Source: Limnephilus marmoratus (Eukaryota > Arthropoda > Insecta > Trichoptera > Limnephilidae). Taken from it: DNA of 64,000 bases. The DNA lies in contig OU862910.1 of assembly GCA_917880885.1 (NCBI GenBank), positions 10,180,710 through 10,244,709 on the forward strand, read 5' to 3'. Position numbers and translations under genes: made by a program. Below are positions 47,571 to 57,195 of this stretch, one piece after another. The notes under the pieces are model-generated. The model was not told the origin of the DNA. It ran no database searches and saw only the letters and a program-made list of their open reading frames with translations. Within the stretch, counting starts at the first letter, position 1. Each line of letters opens with the position of its first letter.

Positions 47571-47861
47571 TTATGCCTGCACCTGCACGTTGAGCAGCAT
47601 CTTCAGGCCGCGGGCGAAGTCTGGCTCCGCCCTGGTCCAGTGGGTGGGCGGACGGGGCAGAGCCGCAGGAGCTGGGGACTCGCCCCACTTGCTGCCCGCG
47701 TAGGCTCCGGGGCCCGGGCTGCCCAGGCGGAGTACTGCTGAGCTGGCTCGCTCCGGCCTCTCTTCTCGCTTGCCGGGGCGCTGGAACCTTCCCACCTTGC
47801 GTGTCCCCGTTCCTAGCCTCTCCGTGCTCTTCGCAATCATCCTCCCGTGCGAGTTAGTCAT
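47571..47861 (-). CDS. PNRC-motif protein (proline-rich nuclear receptor coactivator-like), 96 aa
   Basis: Vertebrate PNRC proteins bind nuclear receptors and link the NMD factor Upf1 to the decapping activator Dcp1. The predicted protein starts MTNSHGRMIAKSTERLG, has a basic Arg/Lys-rich N-terminal half (residues 1-40), then the family hallmark: YAGSKW (54-59), a Ser-Pro stretch, and LPRPPTHW (68-75). It ends LKMLLNVQVQA (86-96), like the short C-terminal helix of PNRC2. LPRPP is the proline peptide expected to contact the Dcp1 EVH1 domain; the nuclear-receptor contact is less certain. An in-frame TAA 12 bases upstream fixes the ATG. It is intronless over the CDS. Family membership is by motif; the vertebrate function is extrapolated. 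Confidence 0.8.
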   Translation of the reverse strand: MTNSHGRMIAKSTERLGTGTRKVGRFQRPGKREERPERASSAVLRLGSPGPGAYAGSKWGESPAPAALPRPPTHWTRAEPDFARGLKMLLNVQVQA

Positions 47862-48470
47862 CCTGGATTCTTAGATTGGGCTCTGCTCCTCAAGACTACA
47901 CTGTCACTTCTACCCTCCGCTTTGACAATAACACGCACCGTACTGTTAATCTGTTCGTAAGAGTATCACAGAGCGGAACACTACAGACTCAGTCCTTTTA
48001 AAGCTTTAATTTCATTTAATACTTTATACTCTGCTTTTTTTCGACAGCTGTCGGCCTCTAGCATAATTTTCGGATCTCGGCCGTTTCGACAAAATGGTCG
48101 CCGAAATAGGCAGACAAAGAACTTTCCAATACACCAACCAACAGACGTTCAAAAGGCTTACCGACAGCTGTCCATCAACGATTTTATAAAATTGAGAAAA
48201 TCAAAATTATTTTACATAACCCAACGTCTGAATTCTCCACTTCCAAAATTAATTCACTATCTTCAGACGGTACACCACAAAGATCGTCCACGTCTCACTC
48301 TCAACTTCACCACTTTTCAAATTCAATGCTTTTTGAGATATTTCATGTATTTATGCATTTCATGATAAAAGATGCATTCTCATGTACGCTCTGACTACAA
48401 CTGGCTGAACTGGTTTTTCCTTCGGTCATTTTCATTCTGATCGCCATCTTTCTTTCGACGACCAATCACA
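47862..48470 (-). promoter_or_regulatory. Probable 5' UTR/promoter of the PNRC-like gene
   Basis: Unique, repeat-free sequence directly upstream of the ATG, with mixed composition. Two GACAGCTG E-box words (48043-48051 and 48162-48170) lie in it. No TATA box or initiator could be assigned. Confidence 0.3.
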
Positions 48471-48870
48471 AGAAAGCCTCATGTTGTTTTGAGACTTTTC
48501 ATTGGCTCTTGGGCAGTAAAAATAAATATAAATAAAATACTCCAGAGGACTTGTGAATTTAACATTTTGTGTGTCCACTGAGGGTTGCCAATTTGTGGGG
48601 AATTACTCAAATTGGAGGGAATGTTTAAGATTTTTAAAGAATAGGGTATTTTGCGGGGAAAATGCGTGGATCCTGGGTATTTCTTCATAATCCAAATTTT
48701 TATCACGATGCTTAATTTTCCAAAATTTAATCAGATTATACCTGCATTTAAAGATAATATTGGGTAGGGGGAGTAGTCTAAAACCTCACCACACTTCACC
48801 AGGGGGGGGGGGGTTAAAAAGTTTCTGACAAACACCACGGACGACCCCTAAACAGTTATTTCTCGTGTTA

Positions 48871-49032
48871 CCGTTTTCCAGCGATTCTGTTGAGAGGAAA
48901 TTCAGTGTGCTTAAAAATTTGACAACAGAAAATAGAAATCGGCTCCATATACATACTGTGGTAGCATTGATGGCTACTCGAGAAAAGATTAAGAAAGAAG
49001 GAAGAAGTTTAATCTTTCAAACAAAATGTTAA
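48871..49032 (+). pseudogene. hAT transposase C-terminal dimerisation-domain fragment
   Basis: The frame reads PFSSDSVERKFSVLKNL, then ENRNRLHIHTVVALM and ends IFQTKC before a TAA. This SxxVERxFS...NRxRL pattern is the hallmark of the hAT C-terminal dimerisation region. The DDE/RNase H-like part upstream is gone. A TTTTCCAG just before may be a former intron acceptor. Confidence 0.8.
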
Positions 49033-49497
49033 CCAAAAAAATATGATATTAAATATATTTTTAATAAAGTCTTACAATAATGTAAATTGCCAACTAAATA
49101 ACTTAACTTCTTGTTTGAAGTTAATGGTCTCAATATCAATTAACGAAATAAATATTTTTTTAAATTGGTAAAATTATCTTCATTAAAATATTATTTTGTC
49201 TTCTTTTCTTTGACTAACTCTTTTTTGTCTCGTAAAATCAGTTGGCTTTTTTACAGTTTTTTTTTTCAGTGTGATTATACTATAATCTTATTTTTTTATT
49301 TTCTTTTTTCTACTAACGTACTAACTACACAATTATTTGGCATACTTTTGTTTTATACATAAGTCATTATTTTTGCATCATGTAAACATTAATTATCGGG
49401 CTGTAACCTATTTTTTAAATTGTATATTATGTACGTAATAAAATGTTTTAATCCTGTTAATGTTTAAAGTAAAATAAAACAAATATTTTAAAAATTA

Positions 49498-50024
49498 TGT
49501 GCAGTACACACGCGGTAGAAATGAAACCTTCAGAAAACTAAAGTAGACATGAGTGGAGAGGCTACGAAACACCGCGCAAAGAGGAGACCGATTATTCTGT
49601 CTCATTATATCACAGGCTAAATCCTATAGATACAGGGCGTAGCTAGCATGAGTGGCACCCGGGGCGGATAACGTGGTGTCACCCCCCCCCCCCAATTTCA
49701 CAACCTAGTCAAATGTGTAGAAAATTGATCCGTCCATTGGTCGTCCTGGGGAGCGGGTTGAGGGGGTGGCTAGAGAATTTCAGACATAGGCTATTTTCGC
49801 GCATGAAAAGAGAGCCATTCCATATTTTTATGACAATATACTTCGCAATTTTTTTTCACGGTTGGGCGTCACCCCCAGTCGGGTGTGGGTGTCACCCCCC
49901 ATCGGGTGGACCCCCCTCCCGCCCCCCACCGCTACGCACTGTATAGATAATATATTATGTGTTTGTCTCTTTTTCGTTTCATCGAGTTTCAAATCACAAC
50001 GGTGCTAAAGAAAATTTCACTTCA
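49498..50024 (-). repeat. TIR repeat family A, split by a hAT MITE
   Basis: Left end CGGTAGAAATGAAACCTTCAG, right end GCTAAAGAAAATTTCACTTCAA. The same interior words as 18493-18747 occur on both sides of the MITE at 49633-49941. Confidence 0.7.
49633..49941. mobile_element. hAT-type MITE with 8-bp TSD TATAGATA
   Basis: Begins CAGGGCGTAGC and ends GCTACGCACTG. Perfect TSDs lie at 49625-49632 and 49942-49949. 309 bp with subterminal poly-C and a GTGTCACCCCC repeat. Confidence 0.9.
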
Positions 50025-50194
50025 ATGAATGAATAAAAAATAATAATTTCAATAGAATGTTATTTTATTTTGAACTTATGGGGAAAATGCGGGGAATTCG
50101 TTATTTTGTTCTCCCCAAATTGAAGAATTTAAACATTTTTTCTGGTATTTTGGAACATAAGCATTGGCAACCCTGACTGTCCGGTGTTGTCATA

Positions 50195-50392
50195 GTCAAA
50201 TAGCATCCTCCACACGCACACTTCGGAGCGACCGAGTCCCGCGCCGGCCGCCGCGCCGCTCAGAAAAGTAAAGACCGAGGCTTACAGCGCATAGTCACTG
50301 TGAGACTCTTCTGTGCGGCGCGGCGGCCTGAAGTGGCCTAAACGGGACTCGGTATCTCCAAAGTGTGGTGCGTGTGGGAGATGCTAGTATTC
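50195..50392. repeat. GC-rich palindromic MITE family C, copy 3
   Basis: Contains CACTTCGGAGCGACCGAGTC and an imperfect inverted GGGACTCGGTATCTCCAAAG, with CGCGCCGC/GCGGCGCGG at the core. Confidence 0.7.
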
Positions 50393-51125
50393 TAATCAGA
50401 AAAACTTTTACTTTACTGAATAAACATTATAATATTATGTAGGTTTTTCCACTAAAGTAATTTATTCAAAAAATACATATTTATTTATTTTCATTTTAAC
50501 TAATAAAGTAAAACCTTATTGTAATATTTAATTTGAAGACTATGTTAGTGACTCTCAATTGAAAATTTGAAACATAAAAATTAGAAAGAGATACGGTCAC
50601 ATCTAGGAATATATTTAGAAGCTAATCCTAGATTATTTCTTCAGTATTTTCCTCGGCGTAGTACAGTCAATTAACAGTAGAAAACATGGGAGGGTACCAT
50701 TGTTCTTCAAATGGCAATTGTGTATCCTACATTTTTATTAAAATTAAAAAGCATAAAAGTGAAAAAATATGTTGTTCATTGCACTGATCTCAAAATTAGA
50801 ATTGCATAGAAGTATATTATTATTATAGGTTTGCAATTTTGTGAACATAATGAAGAATAACGATAAAATATTGTAATTAAATATAAGGCACACTTTAGAT
50901 ATTGCTCACATTTATTTAATATTAGCTTAACTACCTAGCGTTGCACGGGCTTTAGATCATGCCTCTAATTTTAGATCTGAATATATTTAACTCATTCAGA
51001 TCTAAAAATAGTGTAACTAAACTCACCATTAATTCTTCCTTTCTACTTACTGTTAAATTAAAATTTATATTAAATGACAGCTAATCACTTTGTAAAACAC
51101 CATTTAATCAAATTTATGTCATTTT

Positions 51126-52352
51126 GACGACCTCCGTAGTCCAGTGGGTAAGTCTCTTGACTCACAATCCGGAGGTCGCGGGTTCGAACCCGGCATGCGC
51201 AAATAAATTTTATTTGTTTAATTTGTGTTATTTCCCAATTAATTCACTTAAAATAATATATAGTATATTTGCGGCTAGGGTTGCCATCTGTCCGGCTTTA
51301 GCTGGACATGTTTGGCTTTTTTAGGTCGTGTCCGGCTAAATATATATATGTCCGGCCTGTCCGGCTTTTGTTAGGCTTTTTTGGTTTGCGCGAGTTTTGT
51401 CTTCCGAACTTCTAAAATTGGCGGAATATTACTTTCAAAGAGTTTTCTCTTTAATAAACACCCAGTGGACGAAGAAACGCAATAAATTGCAAACAATTGC
51501 TAAGATGGTGTACACATTGTATAATTTAAAAATGACATGTCAAGGATTTTATTAAATGATTTCCAATGAAAACGACGTTTTGGATAAAGTAGGTGAAAAC
51601 GCCAAATGTACAAAATGGTAGATTTTTGTAATTTTTGAATAATTTCGAGAAGTCGAGATTTCATTTTAATTTATGTTTTTCGTTTTTTGTCCACAAAGAT
51701 AAATATGTTTCATTTTATATCTATTTAACGAAAAATTTTAGTCAACTGTTAAACCAAAAAAAAGTTATGTTTAGTTTGTTTTATGAGTTTAGTATGTCTA
51801 CAGACAGAACACTCAATATTTTTTATTTTGTTATAGACATTATATTCTATACAAATGTCAACTGATGACAAGGACAAGACTGATTAATGATTGTTGTTAT
51901 TAAATTGGTTAATGCGTGATTAATAAACAACGGTAAATTGTAACAGATTTTTTTATTATTATGTATAAAAGTTATGTCCAAAATCATGTACATACGTCCG
52001 GCTTTTAGGGCAAAATGTCCGGCCTTTCAGAGCGCAGAGTCAGGATTTTTTTTTTTAGAAGATGGCAACCCTATTTGCGGCATGTTCCAGAGTGGAAGAT
52101 ACTATCAGTATTGCCCTGGTGTAAGACCACCATTCAGATTTGAAACGTTGCTTGAAAATGGCTTTAGCCGTGTTTGGTAACCAGATCTGAATAGCCAGGT
52201 ACTTCCCAACCTTCCTCTTCCCCACCTCCTTCCCCTCCCCACTACCTTCAGCCTCACAACATACCCCAATTGGGGATGCCATAGTCTCACTGGCTCCAGA
52301 CGGGAGCAGTTGAGATTCTTGTGCGGTATTCACTGTAGAAAAAAAAAAAAGT
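51126..52352 (+). mobile_element. tRNA-headed SINE, family S, interrupted
   Basis: Box A TAGTCCAGTGGG at 51137-51148 and box B GGTTCGAACCC at 51181-51191. The body continues after the hAT insertion with CATGTTCCAGAGTGGAAGAT and ends in poly-A at about 52337-52350. Removing the insert gives about 420 bp, equal to the copy at 26137. Confidence 0.85.
51276..52073. mobile_element. Non-autonomous hAT with TGTCCGGC subterminal repeats
   Basis: 14-bp perfect TIRs TAGGGTTGCCATCT and 8-bp perfect TSDs TTTGCGGC (51268-51275 and 52074-52081). TGTCCGGC-type octamers are repeated near both ends (51288-51370 and 51990-52022), likely transposase-binding sites. No transposase motif was found in the AT-rich interior. 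Confidence 0.9.
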
Positions 52353-52604
52353 AGGTTTCTTTACTACAGTGCATCTTCGATTTAATTTTGTTTTTAAGAA
52401 CAAAAAAATACTTTTTTAAATGTGTATACAGTGGTCTGTATTTTCAGTGTCATTCCACTAATAATATTTGAAAGGTAAATTGGTGTTGCCAGCCTACAAA
52501 TTTTGTACTTACATTTTTTATATTTCTACTCTTATTTGACAGACTGTAGTTCTCGATCGACAAGTACTTACTTCTGGAATTTTAGAAAAAAATGCTACAA
52601 TGTT

Positions 52605-52745
52605 ATAATAATAATATTTGGATGATTTGTACAACGCCGTTTTAGTGAAAAATCACCTCGGGGCGCTGTACATATTTATAATATATTTCTACAATCCTAC
52701 TTCCAACTACAAACTAGACAAACCATTATAACAAATAACAACTTA
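52605..52745 (+). repeat. Repeat family D copy
   Basis: Shares TTTGGATGATTTGTA, GTGAAAAATCACCTC and GGGCGCTGTACAT with 24513-24650, as well as the CTAGACAAAC and AACAACTTATGGCTAA words. Confidence 0.6.
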
Positions 52746-53087
52746 TGGCTAAAAATTGCATCCACCGGTTCATAGATCACTGATATGAAACTATAAGTAC
52801 AATGATTTGACCAATGAACAATTTGACAACAACATACATTTTGTTTCATTTATAATCTGTACTGGCAGAAAATACGCAGGACCATACTTATCTGGGAAGT
52901 GTTGCAAGGTAGGTAGGGTGCACGGGTAAGCAGAGAGGACGGACCGCCAAACAAGTCTGTCCACTCAGTTCTCTCCTAACACTCCTTGCCTCATTCACAT
53001 ATACTCTTGTTATTCTGACTCTCATGCTCTCTAATTTTTTTTGTGCATTACAGATTAATACAATCCTATTACAATACACATAAGATA
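52746..53087. other. Unassigned spacer
   Basis: Nothing recognised. Confidence 0.4.
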
Positions 53088-53089
53088 TA

Positions 53090-53983
53090 CGCGGCATATC
53101 CAGAAAGCAAGTGTACTGTTTTTTTTTTTTTTTTGAAAAAGTATATTAGAAAAAAAAGTACCGGATATTGTTGATACACTTGTTGACTATTTTTCCAAAT
53201 AATTGCTAACCCGTTCAATGCATGTGGTGAGTCTTGGCACAAGTTTCTTTTGCCCTTCTCGAAGAATTCTCCCGCCAGCTCCTTCCCCCTCTTCAGGGTC
53301 ACTTACTGCACCTGCTCGTCGGTTGAAAATTTATTGCTTTAATGATAATCTGAAGACGCCAAGTCAGGGGATTACGGGGAGTGGTTCAAAACATCCCAAT
53401 CAAATGAGTCCATGATCTTATTGGTGGTTCAGGCTTTGTAAGGTCGGACGTTTTCGTGAAAAAGGCACATTTCTTTGGTCAGCTTTCCCCTCCTTTTGTT
53501 TTGAATGCTCCTTTTGAGTTTTTTTAGGGTACAAAATATTGTTGTGCATTGATGATCTCAACCTGAGGCCGAAATTTGAACAAAATTATGCCTTTTCGGT
53601 CCTTAAACACTGAGGCCATGATTTTTTTTGCCCGAAATTGTGGTTTTCAATTTTTTCACAGATGGGGAATTGGTGTGACGCCACTTTGACGACTGTTTTT
53701 TTTCCCAGGCATGTAATGAGTCACAAGCTCAGAAATCCTCACCTTTTTTTCTTGTGGGTGTTATTTCTTCCATGAGTAAAAAGCAGATCACAGCACTTGG
53801 CGGGATTTTTTGCCGACAACTTTCACGCAACTGGACACTAAAACGTGAGTTCACAACAATGTTCCTGCGATGCTCTTTCTGGTCAGGAGACCCCCCTGTA
53901 CCACTAAGTGTTGCCAACTCTCAAAAAACTAAAAACCTCTGCCCGCTGTGGTCACAGTACACTTACTTTCTGGATATGCCTCG
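53090..53983 (-). mobile_element. mariner element fossil
   Basis: Ends GGCATATCCAGAAAGCAAGT and, inverted, ACTTACTTTCTGGATATGCC, with TA duplicated at 53088-53089 and 53984-53985. The length (894 bp) is shorter than the usual mariner of about 1.3 kb. The transposase remnant is on the minus strand. Confidence 0.85.
53130..53780 (-). pseudogene. mariner transposase remnant (DDD catalytic end recognisable)
   Basis: Cut-and-paste transposase of the mariner family. On the minus strand near 53400-53340 the reading is WDVLNHSP, a stop, then SPDLASSDYH, whose last Asp is the third catalytic residue of D,D(34)D mariners. Further on come STDEQVQ and a GEFFEKGKRNL block typical of the C-terminus. Several stops and frameshifts are present and the N-terminal half is missing. 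Confidence 0.75.
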
Positions 53984-54102
53984 TACATAACTTTAAACGA
54001 GAAAGAAAAAAATAAAATTATAATAATACATATTTTAGATTTTTTTTTTCATAAGAAGCAATTACTTTGTGGTTAAACATTATATTAAGTATAAAAAATA
54101 AA

Positions 54103-54258
54103 ACAAACACTTTGTATTTAACCACAAATTTATTATTTTATATATCGACCGATCTCGCTTCGAGCTTCCTCGGAAAGGAAGAGGAAGCTTGGTCGAAGCG
54201 AAACCGGTCGATATATAAAATAATAAATTTGTGGTTAAATAAAAAGTGTTTGTTTTAT
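54103..54258. repeat. Near-palindromic fold-back element 2
   Basis: The left arm AACCACAAATTTATTATTTT and ATATATCGACCG pair with CGGTCGATATAT and AAAATAATAAATTTGTGGTT. The outer CAAACACTTT words also pair with AAAGTGTTTG. The core GAAGCGAAACCGGTCG resembles the ACCGGTTTCGGTTCG core of 43023-43195. Confidence 0.8.
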
Positions 54259-55060
54259 TTTTTATAACATATTTTATAGATCTTGCCTAAAATTACTCTT
54301 GAAACCTTCAAGACCCTCTTGAAAATGTCAAGGAACCTGGAGATATCATTTAGCAGCCTCATACCTCTTGTCATGCTGCACTGGGCCAGAACGTCTGTTC
54401 TGCCGCCATGTGGGATACAGAGCAAATCGTGGTGGAGACCCTGGCAGTAGTTGTTCGGTACGAACAATTTATAGCATTCTAAGAGGTATGGGCTGTCAAT
54501 GTAATAGTTTATAATTTTGAAAGCTGTTGCTGTTAGGGTCCCATTCGTTCTAGATTGGAGACTTTCGAAGCGCGTTTCAGATAGTAAATCCAGATGATGC
54601 ATAAATTGCGGGTATTCACCATGCGTTCTCATATAAAGATACTGTAGAAATTTTTTTTGGATTTGTTCCAATAAATCTATGTATTTTTTCTGGTATGGGG
54701 CCCAAACAGCAGAAGCGTATTCTAATTTTGATCGTATAATGCAGTTGAACATCGATGTCATTGCTTCGGGCTTGGAAAATTGTTCACTTATTCTTATCAC
54801 AAATCCAAGAGGTTTATAACACGATGATGCCAACCCTACTATATGTGAAAAAGTAAGTTTGGGAACAAATGTAACCCCGAGATCCCTGGTGGATTTTACT
54901 GATGACAATATTTCATTATTTAATTTATAATCAAATTTAATTGGGTTTTTGGAACGCATATGTGTCATAGTGTTACATTTTTTTACATTAAAGAAAAGTT
55001 TATTCTTATCTGCTTATGAAGACATTGCGTCTAAATCAAGTTGTAACCATAAACACCAAG
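54255..55060 (-). pseudogene. LINE reverse transcriptase C-terminal fragment, third family
   Basis: Reading down from about 55060: LQLDLDAMSS, a stop, ADKNKLFFNVKKC, then an uninterrupted 237-codon stretch beginning MTHMRSKNPIKF with STRDLGVTFVPKLTF and YASAVWAPYQKKY. This matches the region after the polymerase motif in Jockey/I-like LINEs. The FADD motif and all upstream domains are missing. It differs clearly from both other LINE families here. Confidence 0.75.
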
Positions 55061-55119
55061 CAAAGAAGTCTTTAAATATTCTCTATTACTGTGGGTGGTT
55101 TGGTATATTTATGCTATTA

Positions 55120-55285
55120 CTACAGCTGACTTCACTATAGACAAACCTCAACCCATGCCACCTCTGTACCTCTGCCAAGGCACCAAACGTAGTGAACCAC
55201 TTGGGGTTAACCTATGGCAGGGATGTTGGTTATCCAATAAATGGTTTCCGGCGCTGCGGTACCCATACCTGCCCCCCAAATTGGG
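55120..55285 (-). repeat. Repeat family B, short copy
   Basis: Shares GCACCAAACGTAGTGAACC and GTTGGTTATCCAATAAA with 40430-40494. Confidence 0.6.
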
Positions 55286-55615
55286 ACTTTTCTTAGGTAC
55301 ATGAAAAACACTTCCACCATCGAGAACTTTCAGGTGATGTAATCAGGAATTAAAGATCTAAAGGTACAGTTTGGCAAGAAAGTGTAGAAAATAAATGATG
55401 GCGCTGCGATCGTTTTCTAGTTTTAAATGGCAACACCAAGATGGCTCATAAGACAAAGAACGTATGTTTAAAAAAAACACTTCTGGCAAAATGCATATTT
55501 CATAGCGTATTTGTATTTTCAAAAAAATTGCACAAAAAACTGTAATTTAATAGAAGCAAAATAAAACAAAACAAGTTTTAAGTGGGCGTTTATTTCGATA
55601 TAAAAACGTAGGTAC

Positions 55616-55929
55616 TTAAAAATTTAAGTCTATTAATTCAACACCCGACATGTAATTATTGTCTTTGTCTTCGTGTGATTCTTCTTCTTCCGTATCTTTA
55701 TCTTCATCTAAACGCAGTTCATCGATATCATCATATATAGTACTGCCTCGTGTATAATATTCTGCCTCAATTTTCATCAAGTGTTTGCAACAATTTTTCC
55801 AATCATCAGCACTTATGCTATTACATATTATTATTATTATGCCCATTTTCCGTTTTCCCGGTGTTTCAAATTTTCCATCTGCCTTTTCCCCTTCCTTGAC
55901 GATTCGTCTTACCGTTGTTTCAGATTTAC
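55616..55929 (-). CDS. Transposon-encoded exon: HTH end plus acidic tail, no DDE core
   Basis: A 104-codon exon after acceptor TTTCACACACAG. It reads KSETTVRRIVKEG, the recognition part of a winged/HTH domain, then GKFETPGKRK, as in IS630-like insect transposases. It then passes directly to SADDWKNCCKHLMKIEAEYY and an Asp/Glu-rich tail, which in relatives follows the catalytic core. The join suggests an internal deletion that preserved the frame. The stop is at 55616-55618. It may make a DNA-binding protein without catalysis. Confidence 0.5.
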
Positions 55930-56253
55930 CTGTGTGTGAAAAACATCATTAAAATTATTATTATAGAAGGTAGTTTTAAAAACACACACTAGATAATATT
56001 CACTTAGAAAGAAAAAAAAGAGAAAACGAGAAAAAAGGAACTTTTCTACGAGTTTAAAGAAGTTGCATATTATTATTTTTTTATTGAGTTATTCCCTTTT
56101 TCTTGTGGCCGCATATGAACTGTCAAATCGAAATGTCAAATTCGAATTTTTTTAACATAACCTCAAATCAGATTGTAATGATTATTATCGCTCGAAAATT
56201 GGCATAAATCGTGTAATACTAATGAAATTTATTAAACAAACTATACTACGTAC

Positions 56254-56386
56254 CATTCATTTCTGCAGTTCGTTTTTAAACATCTTCTAAATCAAACAAA
56301 AGCTTCTTCGCGTGACACTCGGCTAGGCAGCGTTGAAAAACGCAGAATGTAACCCCTCTTGTATCACTATGTAATAATTTATTCAT
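56254..56386 (-). pseudogene. First exon of the IS630-type derivative, one in-frame stop
   Basis: Starts MNKLLHSDTRG and ends KRTAEMNG before a GTACGT donor; the donor phase matches the exon at 55929. An in-frame TAA after FDLEDV breaks it, so translation of the second exon would need another start. Confidence 0.5.
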
Positions 56387-57007
56387 TTTAATTAAATTCA
56401 GGCAAACAATGAATAAAAATATTATCAAATCAGCGATATTCTACTCAGATTTAAGACAATAAATCAACCGTAACACCCGATAACACGAAAGCCATAGGAA
56501 ACGTCATATAATTCGGTGTTGCCATAATAATGAACAGGTTTAGTTCCAATTGATTTAATTTCTAGACTTTCTTGCCAAACTATAAATTAAATTTTTAAAT
56601 GGTCAATAAATTTTTGGTGACCAGACAACTCAGAAAGGTCATTAAGAGTGATGATAATTTTTTTTTTTTTTAATTGGTTAAATAGGTTAAGTTAGGTTAG
56701 AGTTACCGGCTATTTTAAAATTATGTTTTCATAGCTTTTAATGACCTTTCTGAGATGTTTCTGAGTTGGTTTCATTCTGAGTTGGCATGGAACCAAATTT
56801 TTATATGAAATAAAGGGTAGTTCCTGATTTTAATGCTATGGTGGCTGGAGTTCAAAATTATTATTGTTAATGGTTTTTGTTGCTTGCATCAAACTATAAA
56901 CGATTTATTCAAAATATTTCCTGTATGCTACAGTTTAATAAGATAAGTAGGTATACATTTTTTAAGGAATAAAATAAAATAATAAATGTATATTTTTCAC
57001 AGTTAAA

Positions 57008-57013
57008 TTTATT
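57008..57013 (-). terminator. Poly(A) signal of the Mtr4-like gene
   Basis: AATAAA on the minus strand about 25 bases after the stop codon, implying a very short 3' UTR. Confidence 0.6.
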
Positions 57014-57037
57014 TGATTGTTAAAGACATACAGTTTC

Positions 57038-57195
57038 TTAAAGATACAAACTTCCAGCAAATACCACACCTCTCTTCAAAACTCTAATTCCCTCACTAAA
57101 CCTGTTTTCCAAGTCAGTGTTGCCAACATTAGTAGCGGCTTTACACAGTTGTCTTAAAACTTCTTCCAACATCCGCAGATAACGGATGATAGACC
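57038..57195 (-). CDS. Mtr4-like gene, last exon
   Basis: Acceptor TTTCTATTTCAG. It completes a split Gly codon, then SIIRYLRMLEEVLRQLCKAA, the NVGNTDLENRF segment and GSLYL before TAA at 57040-57038. In-window residues 269-320, the end of the DSHCT domain. Confidence 0.9.

Larger units (their letters stand above)
48588..50174 (+). mobile_element. hAT element remnant with transposase tail, multiply nested
   Basis: The left end is AGGGTTGCCAATTTGTGGGG and the right end, inverted, CAGGGTTGCCAATG. Subterminal GGGGAATTAC and GGGGAATTCG/CCCCGCATTTTCCCC words also pair. The TSD is degraded (a shared TGTCC core). Inside are a transposase C-terminus (48871-49032) and a TIR repeat of family A (49498-50024), which is itself split by a 309-bp hAT MITE. 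Confidence 0.65.
50664..52546. mobile_element. MITE family F split by a SINE that is split by a hAT
   Basis: Outer ends CAGTCAATTAACAGTAGAAA (decayed) and TCTTATTTGACAGACTG, with TA flanks. Comparison with 42219-42916 shows that 51126-52352 is inserted. Three insertion events can be read in order: MITE, SINE, hAT. Confidence 0.75.
55367..56582 (-). mobile_element. IS630/Tc1-mariner-type deletion derivative
   Basis: TIR CAGTTTGGCAAGAAAGT at the left and inverted ACTTTCTTGCCAAACTA at the right, with TA on both flanks (55365-55366, 56583-56584). It encodes on the minus strand a helix-turn-helix-type N-terminus and an acidic C-terminal tail, with an intron between. The DDE catalytic core expected between these is missing. 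Confidence 0.75.

Noticed and set aside
51130..51200. Functional tRNA gene
   Set aside because: Box A and B are present but the acceptor stem does not pair and the unit continues into a SINE body.
53754..53990. 78-codon plus-strand frame
   Set aside because: It is antisense to the mariner transposase remnant.
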